Assembly (NCBI RefSeq): GCF_001693485.1
Contig: NZ_MAXC01000023.1
Location: 62,001-126,000, forward strand
Length of the DNA stretch: 64,000 bases
Origin: Bradyrhizobium sp. LMTR 3
GTDB taxonomy: Bacteria; Pseudomonadota; Alphaproteobacteria; Rhizobiales; Xanthobacteraceae
Direction: 5' to 3'
Below are positions 8,030 to 15,952 of this stretch, piece after piece. The translations under genes and the position numbers were made by a program. The notes below the pieces were generated by a model. It saw nothing but the letters and a program-made list of their open reading frames with translations. It did not search any database and was not told where the DNA came from. Positions within the stretch are counted from its first letter, which is position 1. Each line of letters begins with the position of its first letter.

Positions 8030-9292
8030 CTACTTCTTGGTGTAGCTGATGCGATAGATCGCACCGGCCCAGTCGTCGGCCACGAGGATCGAGCCGTCCT
8101 TGTCCAGCAAGATATCGTTCGGACGGCCGAGATAGCCCTGGTCGCCTTCGAGCCAGCCGGAGGCAAAGATCTCCGATTTGGCGTTCTTGCCGTCGGCATC
8201 GACGATGACGCGCTTGATCCGGGCGCCCTGGTACTTATGCCGATTCCAGGAGCCGTGTTCGGCGATCAGAATGTTGTTCTTGTACTCGGCTGGGAATTGA
8301 TCGCCGGTATAGAACTTCATGCCGAGCGGCGCGACGTGCGCGCCCAGATTGACGACGGGCGGCGTGAATTCCGAACACTTGTGGCCCATCGCGAATTTCG
8401 GGTCCGGCATATCGCCCTGGTGGCAATAGGGATAGCCGAAATGCTCGCCGATCCTGGAGATCATGTTCAGCTTGTCGCTCGGCATGTCGTCACTGACCCA
8501 GTCGCGGGCGTTCTCGGTAAACCAGTATCGCCCGCTGCGTGGATCGATATCGCCACCGACGCTGTTGCGGACGCCAAGCGCCCAGATTTCGGCGTTGCCG
8601 GTCTTGGGATCGACGCGGCGTATTTGCGAAACGCTGGTCGGCGGAATGCCGATGTTGAAGGGAGGCCCGAACGGCAGATAGAACCAGCCGTCCTTGTCGA
8701 CGGTGATGTATTTCCAACCATGGGCGATGTAGGACGGCATGTCGTCATACACCACCTTGCCGGCGCCGAGGTTGTCGAGATTGGCCTCGGCGTTTTCGTA
8801 TTTGATCAGCTTGTCGACCGCGATGACGTAGAGCGCGCCATCGAGAAAGGCGAGACCGGTCGGCATCTTGAGGCCCTTGAGAATGGTCTTGACCTCTTTC
8901 TTGCCGCCACTGTCCTTGACCGCATAGACATTGCCGAGGTCGAACGAGCCGACGAACAGCGTGCCCTTGTCGCCCCATGCCATCTGCCGCGCGGACAACA
9001 CGCCAGACGCATAAACTTCGATCTTGAAGCCGTCGGGCAGCTTGATCTTCTTCATCAGCGCCGCCAGTTCTGCGTCCGAGGCGCCGGTCGGCGGCCCTGA
9101 CGGCGGAGCGAGGCCCTTTTGTTGTTCGGTCTCATCGCCGAGGAACCAGTCCGGCGGCGGATTACTCCAGAAGTCCTTGGTGCCGGACTCGTATTTCTTC
9201 AGGGCCTTCTGTTGCGCGCTGGCCTGGCTGGCCCCGGCGACAACGAGAATGGCTGCGAGCGCAAGAATAGATCGATTGAAAGCCGCTTTCAT
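8030..9292 (-). CDS. PQQ-dependent sugar (sorbosone/glucose-type) dehydrogenase
   Basis: A periplasmic six-bladed beta-propeller oxidoreductase of the soluble glucose/L-sorbosone dehydrogenase family, 420 residues. It has a signal peptide of about 27 residues (ending ASQASA-QQ), then blade-like repeats: VYASGVLSARQMAWGDKGTL, YVIAVDKLIKYE, RRVDPKTGNAEIWALGVRNS, and near the C-terminus EHGSWNRHKYQGARIKRV. The phrase GVRNSVGGDIDPRSGRYWF and the EHGSWNR motif are characteristic. Such enzymes use pyrroloquinoline quinone and pass electrons to a cytochrome, which fits the cytochrome c encoded just downstream. The real substrate is unknown. No pqq synthesis genes are in the window. Confidence 0.88.
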   Translation of the reverse strand: MKAAFNRSILALAAILVVAGASQASAQQKALKKYESGTKDFWSNPPPDWFLGDETEQQKGLAPPSGPPTGASDAELAALMKKIKLPDGFKIEVYASGVLSARQMAWGDKGTLFVGSFDLGNVYAVKDSGGKKEVKTILKGLKMPTGLAFLDGALYVIAVDKLIKYENAEANLDNLGAGKVVYDDMPSYIAHGWKYITVDKDGWFYLPFGPPFNIGIPPTSVSQIRRVDPKTGNAEIWALGVRNSVGGDIDPRSGRYWFTENARDWVSDDMPSDKLNMISRIGEHFGYPYCHQGDMPDPKFAMGHKCSEFTPPVVNLGAHVAPLGMKFYTGDQFPAEYKNNILIAEHGSWNRHKYQGARIKRVIVDADGKNAKSEIFASGWLEGDQGYLGRPNDILLDKDGSILVADDWAGAIYRISYTKK

Positions 9293-9727
9293 CGCGTCAC
9301 TCCCCTATGCAGCCTGGCGGCTGCGCCTGTTATTATTTTGGACTACGAGAGGCGAAGTTGGTCTGGTGAAGTGCAACAAACGCAAAAATGGTAGCACATC
9401 CGTTGCGGCAGAGAAGCGCGTGCCGCGCGGCTCGGCACGACCAAGACAAATTGTGAGACGGATTGCCAAACCGCACCTTCAAGCCGCACGCTCAAGCCGC
9501 TCTTGCGCCCGCTGCATCGCAATATCCGCGTCGAGCTAACGCGCGCAAAGCGCGCACGAGTGGGCGGCGTTCCACATCAAGTGGACCGCTAGCGCTGTCA
9601 CCCAGTTGATAAACGAACAGAGCAATTGTGGTCCATTTCATACAGGAGCAGATCAAACCCTGAGAAAACCATTCGGCCTATCCTTCACTGTCAGTCTCCC
9701 CTCGCCCGGGTTTGAGCGAGCGTCCGT
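9293..9727. other. 435-bp intergenic region, no gene seen
   Basis: It separates the divergent dehydrogenase and DUF2235 genes. Open frames here overlap each other and show no recognisable protein. A short GCGCGC-rich palindrome (near 9540-9558, CGCGCGCAAAGCGCGC) is the only structure I notice. It presumably contains both promoters. Confidence 0.5.
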
Positions 9728-12364
9728 ATGGCCAACAAGCGGATCATTCTGCTCTCGGACGGCACCGGCAATTCCGCCGGCAAGGTCTGGCGGACGAATG
9801 TCTGGCGTGTGTTTGAATCGCTGGATCTGACGAGTTCGCAACAGATTGCGTTCTACGACGACGGGGTCGGTACCTCGTCCTTCAAGCCGTTCGCGATCCT
9901 GGGCGGCGCCTTCGGCTTCGGCCTGAAGCGGAACGTGCTCGATATCTACAAGTTTGCCTGCCGCAACTATCGCTCGCATCTGGACTATCTGGCGCTCGAG
10001 GCTGCCGCTGCGAAGGCTGAGGGTCGCGAGGAGAGATACGGTCCCTGGCAGAGCGACGACATCTTTGCATTCGGGTTCAGCCGGGGGGCCTTCACCATCC
10101 GCGTGGTGAACGGTCTGATCTGCGAACAGGGCCTGGTGAAATACCAGACCGAAGAAGAACTCGATCGAAAGGTCGCGGCGGCCTACCGGGCGCACCGGGC
10201 AGAGACGTTCAAGTCGCAGTTTCAGGTCGAATGGGCATTTCGAAAGCTGCGCAACCTGTTCGTATCAGCCAAGCACGACAAGAACGAGCGCCCGGTCGAT
10301 CACATCGCCTTCCTCGGCCTTTGGGATACCGTCGCCGCCTACGGCCTGCCCATCGACGAAATGACCCGTGGCGTCAGCCGCTATCTCTGGCCGCTCGAAT
10401 TGCCGGACCGGCAGCTTCATCCACTGGTGCGCAAGGCCTGTCACGCGCTCTCGCTCGACGATGAGCGCACCACGTTTCATCCGCTGCTGTGGGACGAGAG
10501 TCCGGAGACCGTTGTCACCGGCATCCGGAAGACAAGTTCGGAGCGGATCACGCAGGTCTGGTTCGCCGGCGTGCATTCCAATGTCGGCGGCGGTTATCCG
10601 GACGACTCGCTCGCCCATGTGTCGCTGACCTGGATGCTGTCAGAGGCGCGCAGCCGCGGCCTTACCTTGAAGGCGGCGCCGGGAGCCGATCCCGACGCAT
10701 TCACGCGGGTGCGGTCGACCCAGGACAAGGACGGCCGCATCTACGATTCCCGCAACGGGCTCGGAGGTTACTACCGCTATGGGCCACGGAGCGTGGCCGC
10801 GCTGTCGGATACGAAATTTTCCGACGACAAGCGCGATTGCGTGAAGATCGCAATGCCAAAGATCCACGAAAGCGTATTCGACCGGATCTCCGTCGATGCG
10901 CATCTCTATGCGCCGGTCGCACTGCCACCGGTCTATGAAGTATTGACCTACGACGAGAGGATCGTCACCCCGGACAAGCTGACCGTCCCGCCGGGCAGAC
11001 CGAGATATGAGAGTCCGGCCTCCGCCCGTCAGCGCGAGCTCACCCAGGAGCACGTCGTCGGAAGTTCGATCTGGCGGCGACGCATCATCTATTTCCTGAC
11101 CGTCATCGCGTCGATCTATTTGCTGACCTATCCGCTCACATCCACCGCGCCGGCGGCCGCCGAATTCACCACGCCGCTGCGGCCGCTTTCCGACCTCATT
11201 CGGATGGTCGGACTCGCTTTGCCGGGCGCGGCCTCACGCTGGATCAATGCCTATGCGAGGGAGCCGCTCTGGTTTGTGCTTTGCGCCAGTCTTGTCGCGC
11301 TGCTGCTATGGTTGAGCGCCAGCCTTAAGGACCGGATCACCGATCAGATGCGCCGCGCGTGGCGGGTGAGCCTTGCAAAGGTCGACGTGCACCGGGGCGA
11401 ATCTAAATCCCGAATCGGCCTGAGCACCTCGCAAATGGTGGTGCTGGCTGGCCTGCTCTTTGTCGCGCTCTATCCGCTACCGGGCTGGGCCGGCTACAGC
11501 TTGCCAAAGCTGTCTGCCTCGCCGCAGACCTTCATCGACCGGATAACCCACCCCTATTTCCAGTTCTTCGCCTTTGCGATCCTGGTCACCATGTTGCTCC
11601 CCGACAGGACCATCGCGCGTTTCAGACTGAAGGACGTCTACCGGCGATTGCTCACCAACATCAAACTCAAGGTCGCGCCCGCGTTCTTTGCGGTTTTCTT
11701 CCTGGTCGGCGGCATCGCTTTCGCCAGCCACTATGTTTTCAACATTCGCGACAGCCTTGGCCACTTCTGCCAGCCAGCGGAAAAGCCAGTCACGCTGGAG
11801 GTGTGCGACCCCGATGACATGAAGCTGTGCAAGCGCGCGCCCGACGGCAGCTTCCCTGGCACCTGCACGTCGGCGGCGTGCCGAGGGGTCGACCTGGTCG
11901 CATTCAACACCGCCGACCTTTGCACACCCGTGGGCGTCACGCTCGAGAGGCGCGGACACTATCAGTTCGTTCTGGACAAGGCCGGCGACTGGTCGTTTCT
12001 AGGCGCGCCTTCCGGCCCGGGTGGGATGCCGCTCCGTGCGTTCCTGCCCAACTTGAAGAACGGTGTAGCCGATCCGACCGTTCCGCTGGGCCGATTCGCG
12101 TTGCTTGCGGCAGCTTACCCGCTCAAGCGAACGCTCGACCGGCCCTTTGGCCACGTGATCCTTCGCTATGGCGAGACCGGCAATGAGGAGAACTTCATCG
12201 ATGGCGAGCCGACGAACGGCCGCCTTGACGAGAAATTCAGAGCGACCCGCGACGGGCAGTTGTTCGTCTATCTGAACCAGCCGGTCAGCGGCGTCTTTCC
12301 CGGTCTGTTTCGCAACGTGAATTCGGGAAAGGCGCGCATCTGGGTCTATCGCATTCCGAGATGA
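9728..12364 (+). CDS. DUF2235 alpha/beta-hydrolase-like membrane protein
   Basis: A large protein (878 residues) with three parts. Residues about 1-400 form the DUF2235 domain: an opening LLSDGTGNSAG motif and the nucleophile elbow FGFSRGAF with Ser about 118, as in Tle1-type phospholipases, then HSNVGGGYPDD. Next come about five hydrophobic spans (near 450-470, 515-535, 565-585, 605-622 and 647-668). The tail (about 675-878) is rich in Cys at its start (FCQP, EVCD, KLCK, GTCTSAACRG, DLCTP) and ends in a beta-rich FVYLNQPVSGVFPGLF region. An odd number of spans puts the tail in the periplasm. I see no VgrG, PAAR or immunity gene, so a type VI effector role is not supported here. Likely a lipid- or ester-hydrolase; function unproven. 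Confidence 0.8.
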   Translation: MANKRIILLSDGTGNSAGKVWRTNVWRVFESLDLTSSQQIAFYDDGVGTSSFKPFAILGGAFGFGLKRNVLDIYKFACRNYRSHLDYLALEAAAAKAEGREERYGPWQSDDIFAFGFSRGAFTIRVVNGLICEQGLVKYQTEEELDRKVAAAYRAHRAETFKSQFQVEWAFRKLRNLFVSAKHDKNERPVDHIAFLGLWDTVAAYGLPIDEMTRGVSRYLWPLELPDRQLHPLVRKACHALSLDDERTTFHPLLWDESPETVVTGIRKTSSERITQVWFAGVHSNVGGGYPDDSLAHVSLTWMLSEARSRGLTLKAAPGADPDAFTRVRSTQDKDGRIYDSRNGLGGYYRYGPRSVAALSDTKFSDDKRDCVKIAMPKIHESVFDRISVDAHLYAPVALPPVYEVLTYDERIVTPDKLTVPPGRPRYESPASARQRELTQEHVVGSSIWRRRIIYFLTVIASIYLLTYPLTSTAPAAAEFTTPLRPLSDLIRMVGLALPGAASRWINAYAREPLWFVLCASLVALLLWLSASLKDRITDQMRRAWRVSLAKVDVHRGESKSRIGLSTSQMVVLAGLLFVALYPLPGWAGYSLPKLSASPQTFIDRITHPYFQFFAFAILVTMLLPDRTIARFRLKDVYRRLLTNIKLKVAPAFFAVFFLVGGIAFASHYVFNIRDSLGHFCQPAEKPVTLEVCDPDDMKLCKRAPDGSFPGTCTSAACRGVDLVAFNTADLCTPVGVTLERRGHYQFVLDKAGDWSFLGAPSGPGGMPLRAFLPNLKNGVADPTVPLGRFALLAAAYPLKRTLDRPFGHVILRYGETGNEENFIDGEPTNGRLDEKFRATRDGQLFVYLNQPVSGVFPGLFRNVNSGKARIWVYRIPR

Positions 12365-12420
12365 GCGACCCGTTAGGAGTAAGGATGCCGCCGCCGGAGG
12401 CGCACCCGTTGTCGGCTGTA

Positions 12421-12446
12421 AACGAAAGGCCGCCAAAATGGCGGCC
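12421..12446 (-). terminator. intrinsic terminator after tRNA-Gly
   Basis: On the minus strand a 7-bp stem GGCCGCC with loop ATTTT and GGCGGCC is followed by TTTCGTT, 25 bases beyond the tRNA 3' end. Shape and placement fit rho-independent termination of the tRNA transcript. Confidence 0.65.
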
Positions 12447-12471
12447 CGTCGTTGGATCTAGTGAGAAAATC

Positions 12472-12546
<75 letters not shown>

Positions 12547-12905
12547 ATCCGAGATGGCGGCGATCGCTCGCCGTCAACGGCAGACCTATGCCAAATGCGG
12601 GCTGCGAATGCAACAGTCCGCGCACGGTCCGAAGCTTTTCCGGATAATCCGATTTCTTTAGCCAAATAGGCTCGAATCGGCCCGAAACAACGGCAAAATG
12701 GAGTTTATCGGGCCTCGTGCCATCGCCAGGAACCCAGAATTAGCCGCTAGCGCGATAGCCCGATTCGCGAGCCGGCCCGGACCGATTGATTTTTGCGGCC
12801 AAGCCGCCATCTAGCGAACGAGAACTTGGTTCCGGACCGTGCTAGAAGCAGCGGACCCGCAGCCGATATTCTGCGTTCCTTCTCGAGACATCAGGCGAGG
12901 ATACC
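12547..12905. other. 359-bp intergenic region, no gene seen
   Basis: It lies between tRNA-Gly (leftward) and the thioredoxin-TPR gene (rightward), so it should contain both promoters. I find no convincing ORF, RNA or repeat in it. Confidence 0.5.
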
Positions 12906-13829
12906 GTGACGATAGTTGAGCAGGGCGGCGGCCCGGCACCGCAGGCAGTACCCGATCTGATCAAGGAGACGACCACCCAGACCTTCGTAAAGGATGTCAT
13001 CGAGGAATCGAAGCGCCAGCCGGTGCTGATCGACTTCTGGGCGCCCTGGTGCGGTCCCTGCCGTCAGCTCACGCCGGTGCTGGAAAAGGCGGTTCGGGCC
13101 GCCAAGGGTAAGGTCAAGCTGGTCAAGATGAATATCGACGAGCATCCGGCCATTCCGGGCCAGATGGGCATTCAGTCGATCCCGGCGGTGATCGCGTTCG
13201 TGGGCGGCCAACCCGCCGACGGTTTCATGGGCGCGGTGCCGGAGAGCCAGGTCAACGCCTTCATCGACAAGCTCACCAAGGGCATGACGGCGCCGGGTGA
13301 GCCGAACATTGCGGAAATCCTGAAAGAGGCTGAGGCCGTGTTGGCGGAGGGCGATCCGGCCGCCGCAGCACAGATTTATGCCGAGATACTCGGTTTCGAT
13401 GCCACCAATATCGCCGCACTGGCCGGACTGGCGAAGTGCTACGTGACGACGGGCGCCGTCGAACAAGCCAAGCAGACCCTGGCGATGGTGCCGGAATCGA
13501 AGCGCAACGATGCCGCCGTCAAGGCGGTGCAGGCCTCGATCGACCTTGCCGAGCAGGCCCAGTCGGTCGGCCCGGTGACCGAGCTCGAACAAAAGGTCGC
13601 CGCAAACCCGCTCGACCATCAGGCGCGATTCGACCTGGCGACGGCGCTCAATGCGCTCGGCAAGCGTAACGAGGCGACCAACCAGTTGCTGGAAATCGTC
13701 AAGCGCGATCGCAAGTGGAACGACGACGGCGCGCGCAAGCAGCTCGTGCAGTTTTTCGAGGCGTGGGGCGGGACCGACGAAGCAACCGTCGACGGACGCA
13801 AGCGGCTGTCGACGATCCTTTTCTCATAG
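12906..13829 (+). CDS. thioredoxin-TPR protein (CnoX/YbbN-like co-chaperone)
   Basis: A cytosolic protein of 307 residues combining a thioredoxin domain (about 25-125) with a tetratricopeptide-like C-terminal half. The active site is intact, W48-CGPC (Cys49 and Cys52), in contrast to E. coli CnoX, which lacks the second Cys. TPR-like helices begin near 137 (EILKEAEAVLAEGDPAAAAQ), continue through IAALAGLAKCYVTTG and end with LDHQARFDLATALNALGK. The family protects folding substrates and hands them to chaperonins. The start is GTG. It is followed by an intergenic palindrome and then a LON-domain gene in the same direction. Confidence 0.88.
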   Translation: MTIVEQGGGPAPQAVPDLIKETTTQTFVKDVIEESKRQPVLIDFWAPWCGPCRQLTPVLEKAVRAAKGKVKLVKMNIDEHPAIPGQMGIQSIPAVIAFVGGQPADGFMGAVPESQVNAFIDKLTKGMTAPGEPNIAEILKEAEAVLAEGDPAAAAQIYAEILGFDATNIAALAGLAKCYVTTGAVEQAKQTLAMVPESKRNDAAVKAVQASIDLAEQAQSVGPVTELEQKVAANPLDHQARFDLATALNALGKRNEATNQLLEIVKRDRKWNDDGARKQLVQFFEAWGGTDEATVDGRKRLSTILFS

Positions 13830-13877
13830 AGCATGATCCGGAAAAGTGGATACCGGTTTTCCGACAAAATCATGCTC
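13829..13877. repeat. GCATGATCCGGAAAAGTGG-type intergenic palindrome
   Basis: GAGCATGAT...ATCATGCTC outer arms enclose the recognisable CCGGAAAAGTGGATACCGG core. This is a very common dispersed palindrome in Bradyrhizobium and relatives. It starts at the stop codon of the thioredoxin-TPR gene and could act as a terminator or 3' stabiliser. Confidence 0.85.
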
Positions 13878-13967
13878 AATTGAAGAGTTGAGGCGTCGTC
13901 CGCGCGCGTGGGACATGGTTTTGTAAAGAGAACACCCGCCGAACCAACCAACTGACCGGGACTGCAG

Positions 13968-14642
13968 ATGCCGATCAATGCCGAATACCGCGGACCCGGC
14001 GAGCTTCCCGAAATCATTCCGGTATTTCCGTTGCCGGGCGCGCTGTTGCTGCCGCGCGGCCAGATGCCGCTCAATATTTTCGAGCCGCGCTATCTGGCGA
14101 TGGTGGACGACGCGCTGCGCGACGGCCACCGGCTGATCGGGATGATCCAGCCGGATATTTCCCACACCAGGGACGAGGCTAGGCCCGAGCTGTTCCGGGT
14201 CGGCTGCGTCGGGCGCATCACCCAGCTCGCCGAATCCGGTGACGGCCGCTACATCCTCGAATTGACCGGGGTCGCGCGCTTCAAGGTGGTCGAGGAAATC
14301 GCAGCACTGACTGCGTACCGGCAATGCAAGGTGGACTTCTTCCCCTATGCCGACGATTTCGTCGCGCGCAAAGGCGAGGAGGAAGTCGACCGCACGGCGT
14401 TGCTCGATGTGCTGAACGATTTTCTAACAGCCAACAATCTGAAGGTGGATTGGGAAGGTATCGAGAGCGCGCCGAACGAGGCGCTGGTCAACGCGCTCGC
14501 GATGATGTCGCCGTATGGTCCGGCGGAGAAGCAGGCGATGCTGGAGGCGCCGGACCTGAAAACCCGCGCCGAGATCCTGATTGCGGTGACCGAAATGGAC
14601 CTCGCCAAGAAGCGCACCAGCGGCGACACCGGGCTGCAGTAA
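13968..14642 (+). CDS. LON substrate-binding-domain protein
   Basis: A stand-alone LON N-terminal (PUA-like) domain protein, 224 residues, without the ATPase and protease parts of Lon. Family landmarks are PEIIPVFPLPGALLLPRGQM near the start, LNIFEPRYLAMVDDAL, the GCVGRITQ turn and ILELTGVARFKV. The C-terminal third is helical (LLDVLNDFLTANNLKVDWEG). Such proteins may bind unfolded or specific substrates for proteolysis, but no biochemical role is firmly established. The position next to a thioredoxin-TPR chaperone hints at protein quality control; this is contextual inference. Confidence 0.88.
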   Translation: MPINAEYRGPGELPEIIPVFPLPGALLLPRGQMPLNIFEPRYLAMVDDALRDGHRLIGMIQPDISHTRDEARPELFRVGCVGRITQLAESGDGRYILELTGVARFKVVEEIAALTAYRQCKVDFFPYADDFVARKGEEEVDRTALLDVLNDFLTANNLKVDWEGIESAPNEALVNALAMMSPYGPAEKQAMLEAPDLKTRAEILIAVTEMDLAKKRTSGDTGLQ

Positions 14643-14653
14643 GCAGTAAACCT

Positions 14654-15004
14654 CTAATACCCCGCCACCGCGAGCACGACGACGGCACCGAGGGCTTTCC
14701 AGCCGAAGCCGCGGCCGCGCGACCACCACGCATTGGCGGCGGCGGCAAAGGCGTAGACCGCGACGATCGTTGCGACGGTCCAGTGCCGCGCGCTCTCCGA
14801 TCCAAACGAGGGCGCGGCAATCAGCAGCACGCCGCCGCCGATCCAGGCCACCGTACCTGCCTGCCATACCAGGCGAATGAGGGTGCGCAGGCTTTCAGGC
14901 TGAATGGTCGCCTTGGCGAACACCTTTGTTTCCCCGAGCACGCCGTGGATCAGCGCCACCGCTATGCCGGCGACGCCGGCGCATTGCAAAATGAGATCGC
15001 GCAT
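14654..15004 (-). CDS. small four-helix membrane protein of unknown function
   Basis: A 116-residue hydrophobic protein with four predicted membrane spans: about 4-22 (LQCAGVAGIAVALIHGVL), 42-60, 72-90 and 98-115 (GWKALGAVVVLAVAGY). I start it at the ATG at 15004, preceded by GGGAG eight bases upstream, not further upstream where the frame would run through the operators. It is transcribed divergently from a TetR-family regulator and its promoter region contains two copies of that regulator's probable operator. It is thus the likely regulated target. I do not recognise the family; a small exporter component or membrane sensor are both possible. Confidence 0.75.
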   Translation of the reverse strand: MRDLILQCAGVAGIAVALIHGVLGETKVFAKATIQPESLRTLIRLVWQAGTVAWIGGGVLLIAAPSFGSESARHWTVATIVAVYAFAAAANAWWSRGRGFGWKALGAVVVLAVAGY

Positions 15005-15017
15005 CGATACATCTCCC

Positions 15018-15031
15018 ATACAGTACTGTAT
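15018..15031. promoter_or_regulatory. TetR-type operator 1
   Basis: ATACAGTACTGTAT is a perfect 14-bp palindrome 13 bases upstream of the small membrane-protein gene. A second near-identical copy is centred 43 bp away, about four helical turns. Placement in the divergent promoter of a TetR gene makes autoregulation very likely. Confidence 0.75.
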
Positions 15032-15060
15032 GGCTATGCGATGCATTCTGGCGCTTGTCA

Positions 15061-15074
15061 ATACAGTAGTGTAT
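15061..15074. promoter_or_regulatory. TetR-type operator 2
   Basis: ATACAGTAGTGTAT differs from operator 1 by one base and lies 24 bases upstream of the TetR start codon. The pair would let the repressor control both divergent genes. Confidence 0.75.
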
Positions 15075-15098
15075 GGTGGTGAGATCGCGGAACCCAGG

Positions 15099-15635
15099 AT
15101 GAGCAATCAACTAGCCGCAAAGGACTGGCTCGATCAGGGCCTGAAGACGTTGGCGACCCGTGGCTTCACCGCACTGAAGGCGGAGCCTTTGGCCAAGACG
15201 ATGGGCGTTTCGCGCGGCAGCTTCTATTGGCATTTCGCCGATATCGGCGCGTTCCATGCCGCCGTCCTCGCACGGTGGCACGAGGTCGCGGCCGAGCAGA
15301 TCATCGCCAATGTCGAGGCGGCCTCGAAGGACGAGAACCCGCTCGCGCTGCTGCTGCGCCGCGTGTTCGGCGAACGGCTGATGCTGGAACGGGCGGTCCG
15401 CACCTGGGCGAGCGTCGACCCCGCCGCCCGTGCCGCCGTGCAGGCGATCGACCGGCGCCGACTCGGCTATGTCGAAGGTCTTTTGACGCAATCCGGATTG
15501 TCGACGGATGCGGCCCGCGCCCGGGCGCAAATCCTGTATTGGGCATTTCTCGGCTTTGCGCTATCGGACCAGCCGCTGTCGAAAGCACGCCAAGAGGCCG
15601 TGGTCGACGAACTGGTGCGGATGGCCGCGTCATGA
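15099..15635 (+). CDS. TetR/AcrR-family transcriptional regulator
   Basis: A 178-residue repressor. The N-terminal helix-turn-helix reads GFTALKAEPLAKTMGVSRGS followed by FYWHF (about residues 18-42), the classic TetR recognition helix. The rest is the all-helical ligand and dimerisation domain. The ATG at 15099 is chosen because the upstream in-frame extension would cross both operators and because the protein then has the family's usual length. It diverges from a small membrane-protein gene, with ATACAGTACTGTAT-type operators between. The ligand is unknown. Confidence 0.9.
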   Translation: MSNQLAAKDWLDQGLKTLATRGFTALKAEPLAKTMGVSRGSFYWHFADIGAFHAAVLARWHEVAAEQIIANVEAASKDENPLALLLRRVFGERLMLERAVRTWASVDPAARAAVQAIDRRRLGYVEGLLTQSGLSTDAARARAQILYWAFLGFALSDQPLSKARQEAVVDELVRMAAS

Positions 15636-15685
15636 CACCTCGCGATTTGGTATGCTAAGGGGCTACGCCTATCTGGAGACAGTAA

Positions 15686-15883
15686 ATGACAGCCCCGCCC
15701 GAACGCCTCGACGGCACCGTCGATCCAAAGTTGCTGGAGATCCTGGTCTGTCCGGTGACCAAGGGTCCGCTCGAATTCGATTCGAGCCGGCAGGAACTGA
15801 TTTCGCGTTCCGCCAAGCTCGCCTATCCGATCCGCGACGGCATCCCGATCATGCTGCCGGAAGAGGCGAGGAAGATCGATTGA
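15686..15883 (+). CDS. Trm112-family (UPF0434) protein
   Basis: A 65-residue protein of the Trm112/YcaR group. It shows LLEILVCPVTKGPLEFD, then ELISRSAKLAYPIRDGIPIM, the hallmark zinc-ribbon-like fold ending in PIRDGIPIMLPEEAR. Only one Cys remains (CPVTKG), so classical four-Cys zinc binding is absent, as is usual in bacterial members. Eukaryotic and archaeal Trm112 activates methyltransferases; the bacterial role is unclear. It is followed by a hairpin repeat separating it from the convergent hydroxylase gene. Confidence 0.9.
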   Translation: MTAPPERLDGTVDPKLLEILVCPVTKGPLEFDSSRQELISRSAKLAYPIRDGIPIMLPEEARKID

Positions 15884-15891
15884 CGAAGCCG

Positions 15892-15950
15892 GCGAATGGT
15901 GAGTGGCGAATAGCGAATGGTTCATTCGCCACTCCCTATTCGCCATTCGC
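15892..15950. repeat. GCGAATGG-type hairpin between convergent genes
   Basis: Second copy of the element at 6217-6303, here a compact hairpin with arms 15892-15920 and 15921-15950, and TTTT directly after it on the plus strand. It fills the whole gap between the Trm112 gene and the convergent hydroxylase, consistent with bidirectional termination. Confidence 0.75.
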
Positions 15951-15952
15951 TT

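Noticed and set aside
9728..12364. Type VI secretion effector call for the DUF2235 gene
   Set aside because: No VgrG, PAAR, Hcp or immunity gene nearby, and the membrane spans with an outside tail argue against a secreted effector.
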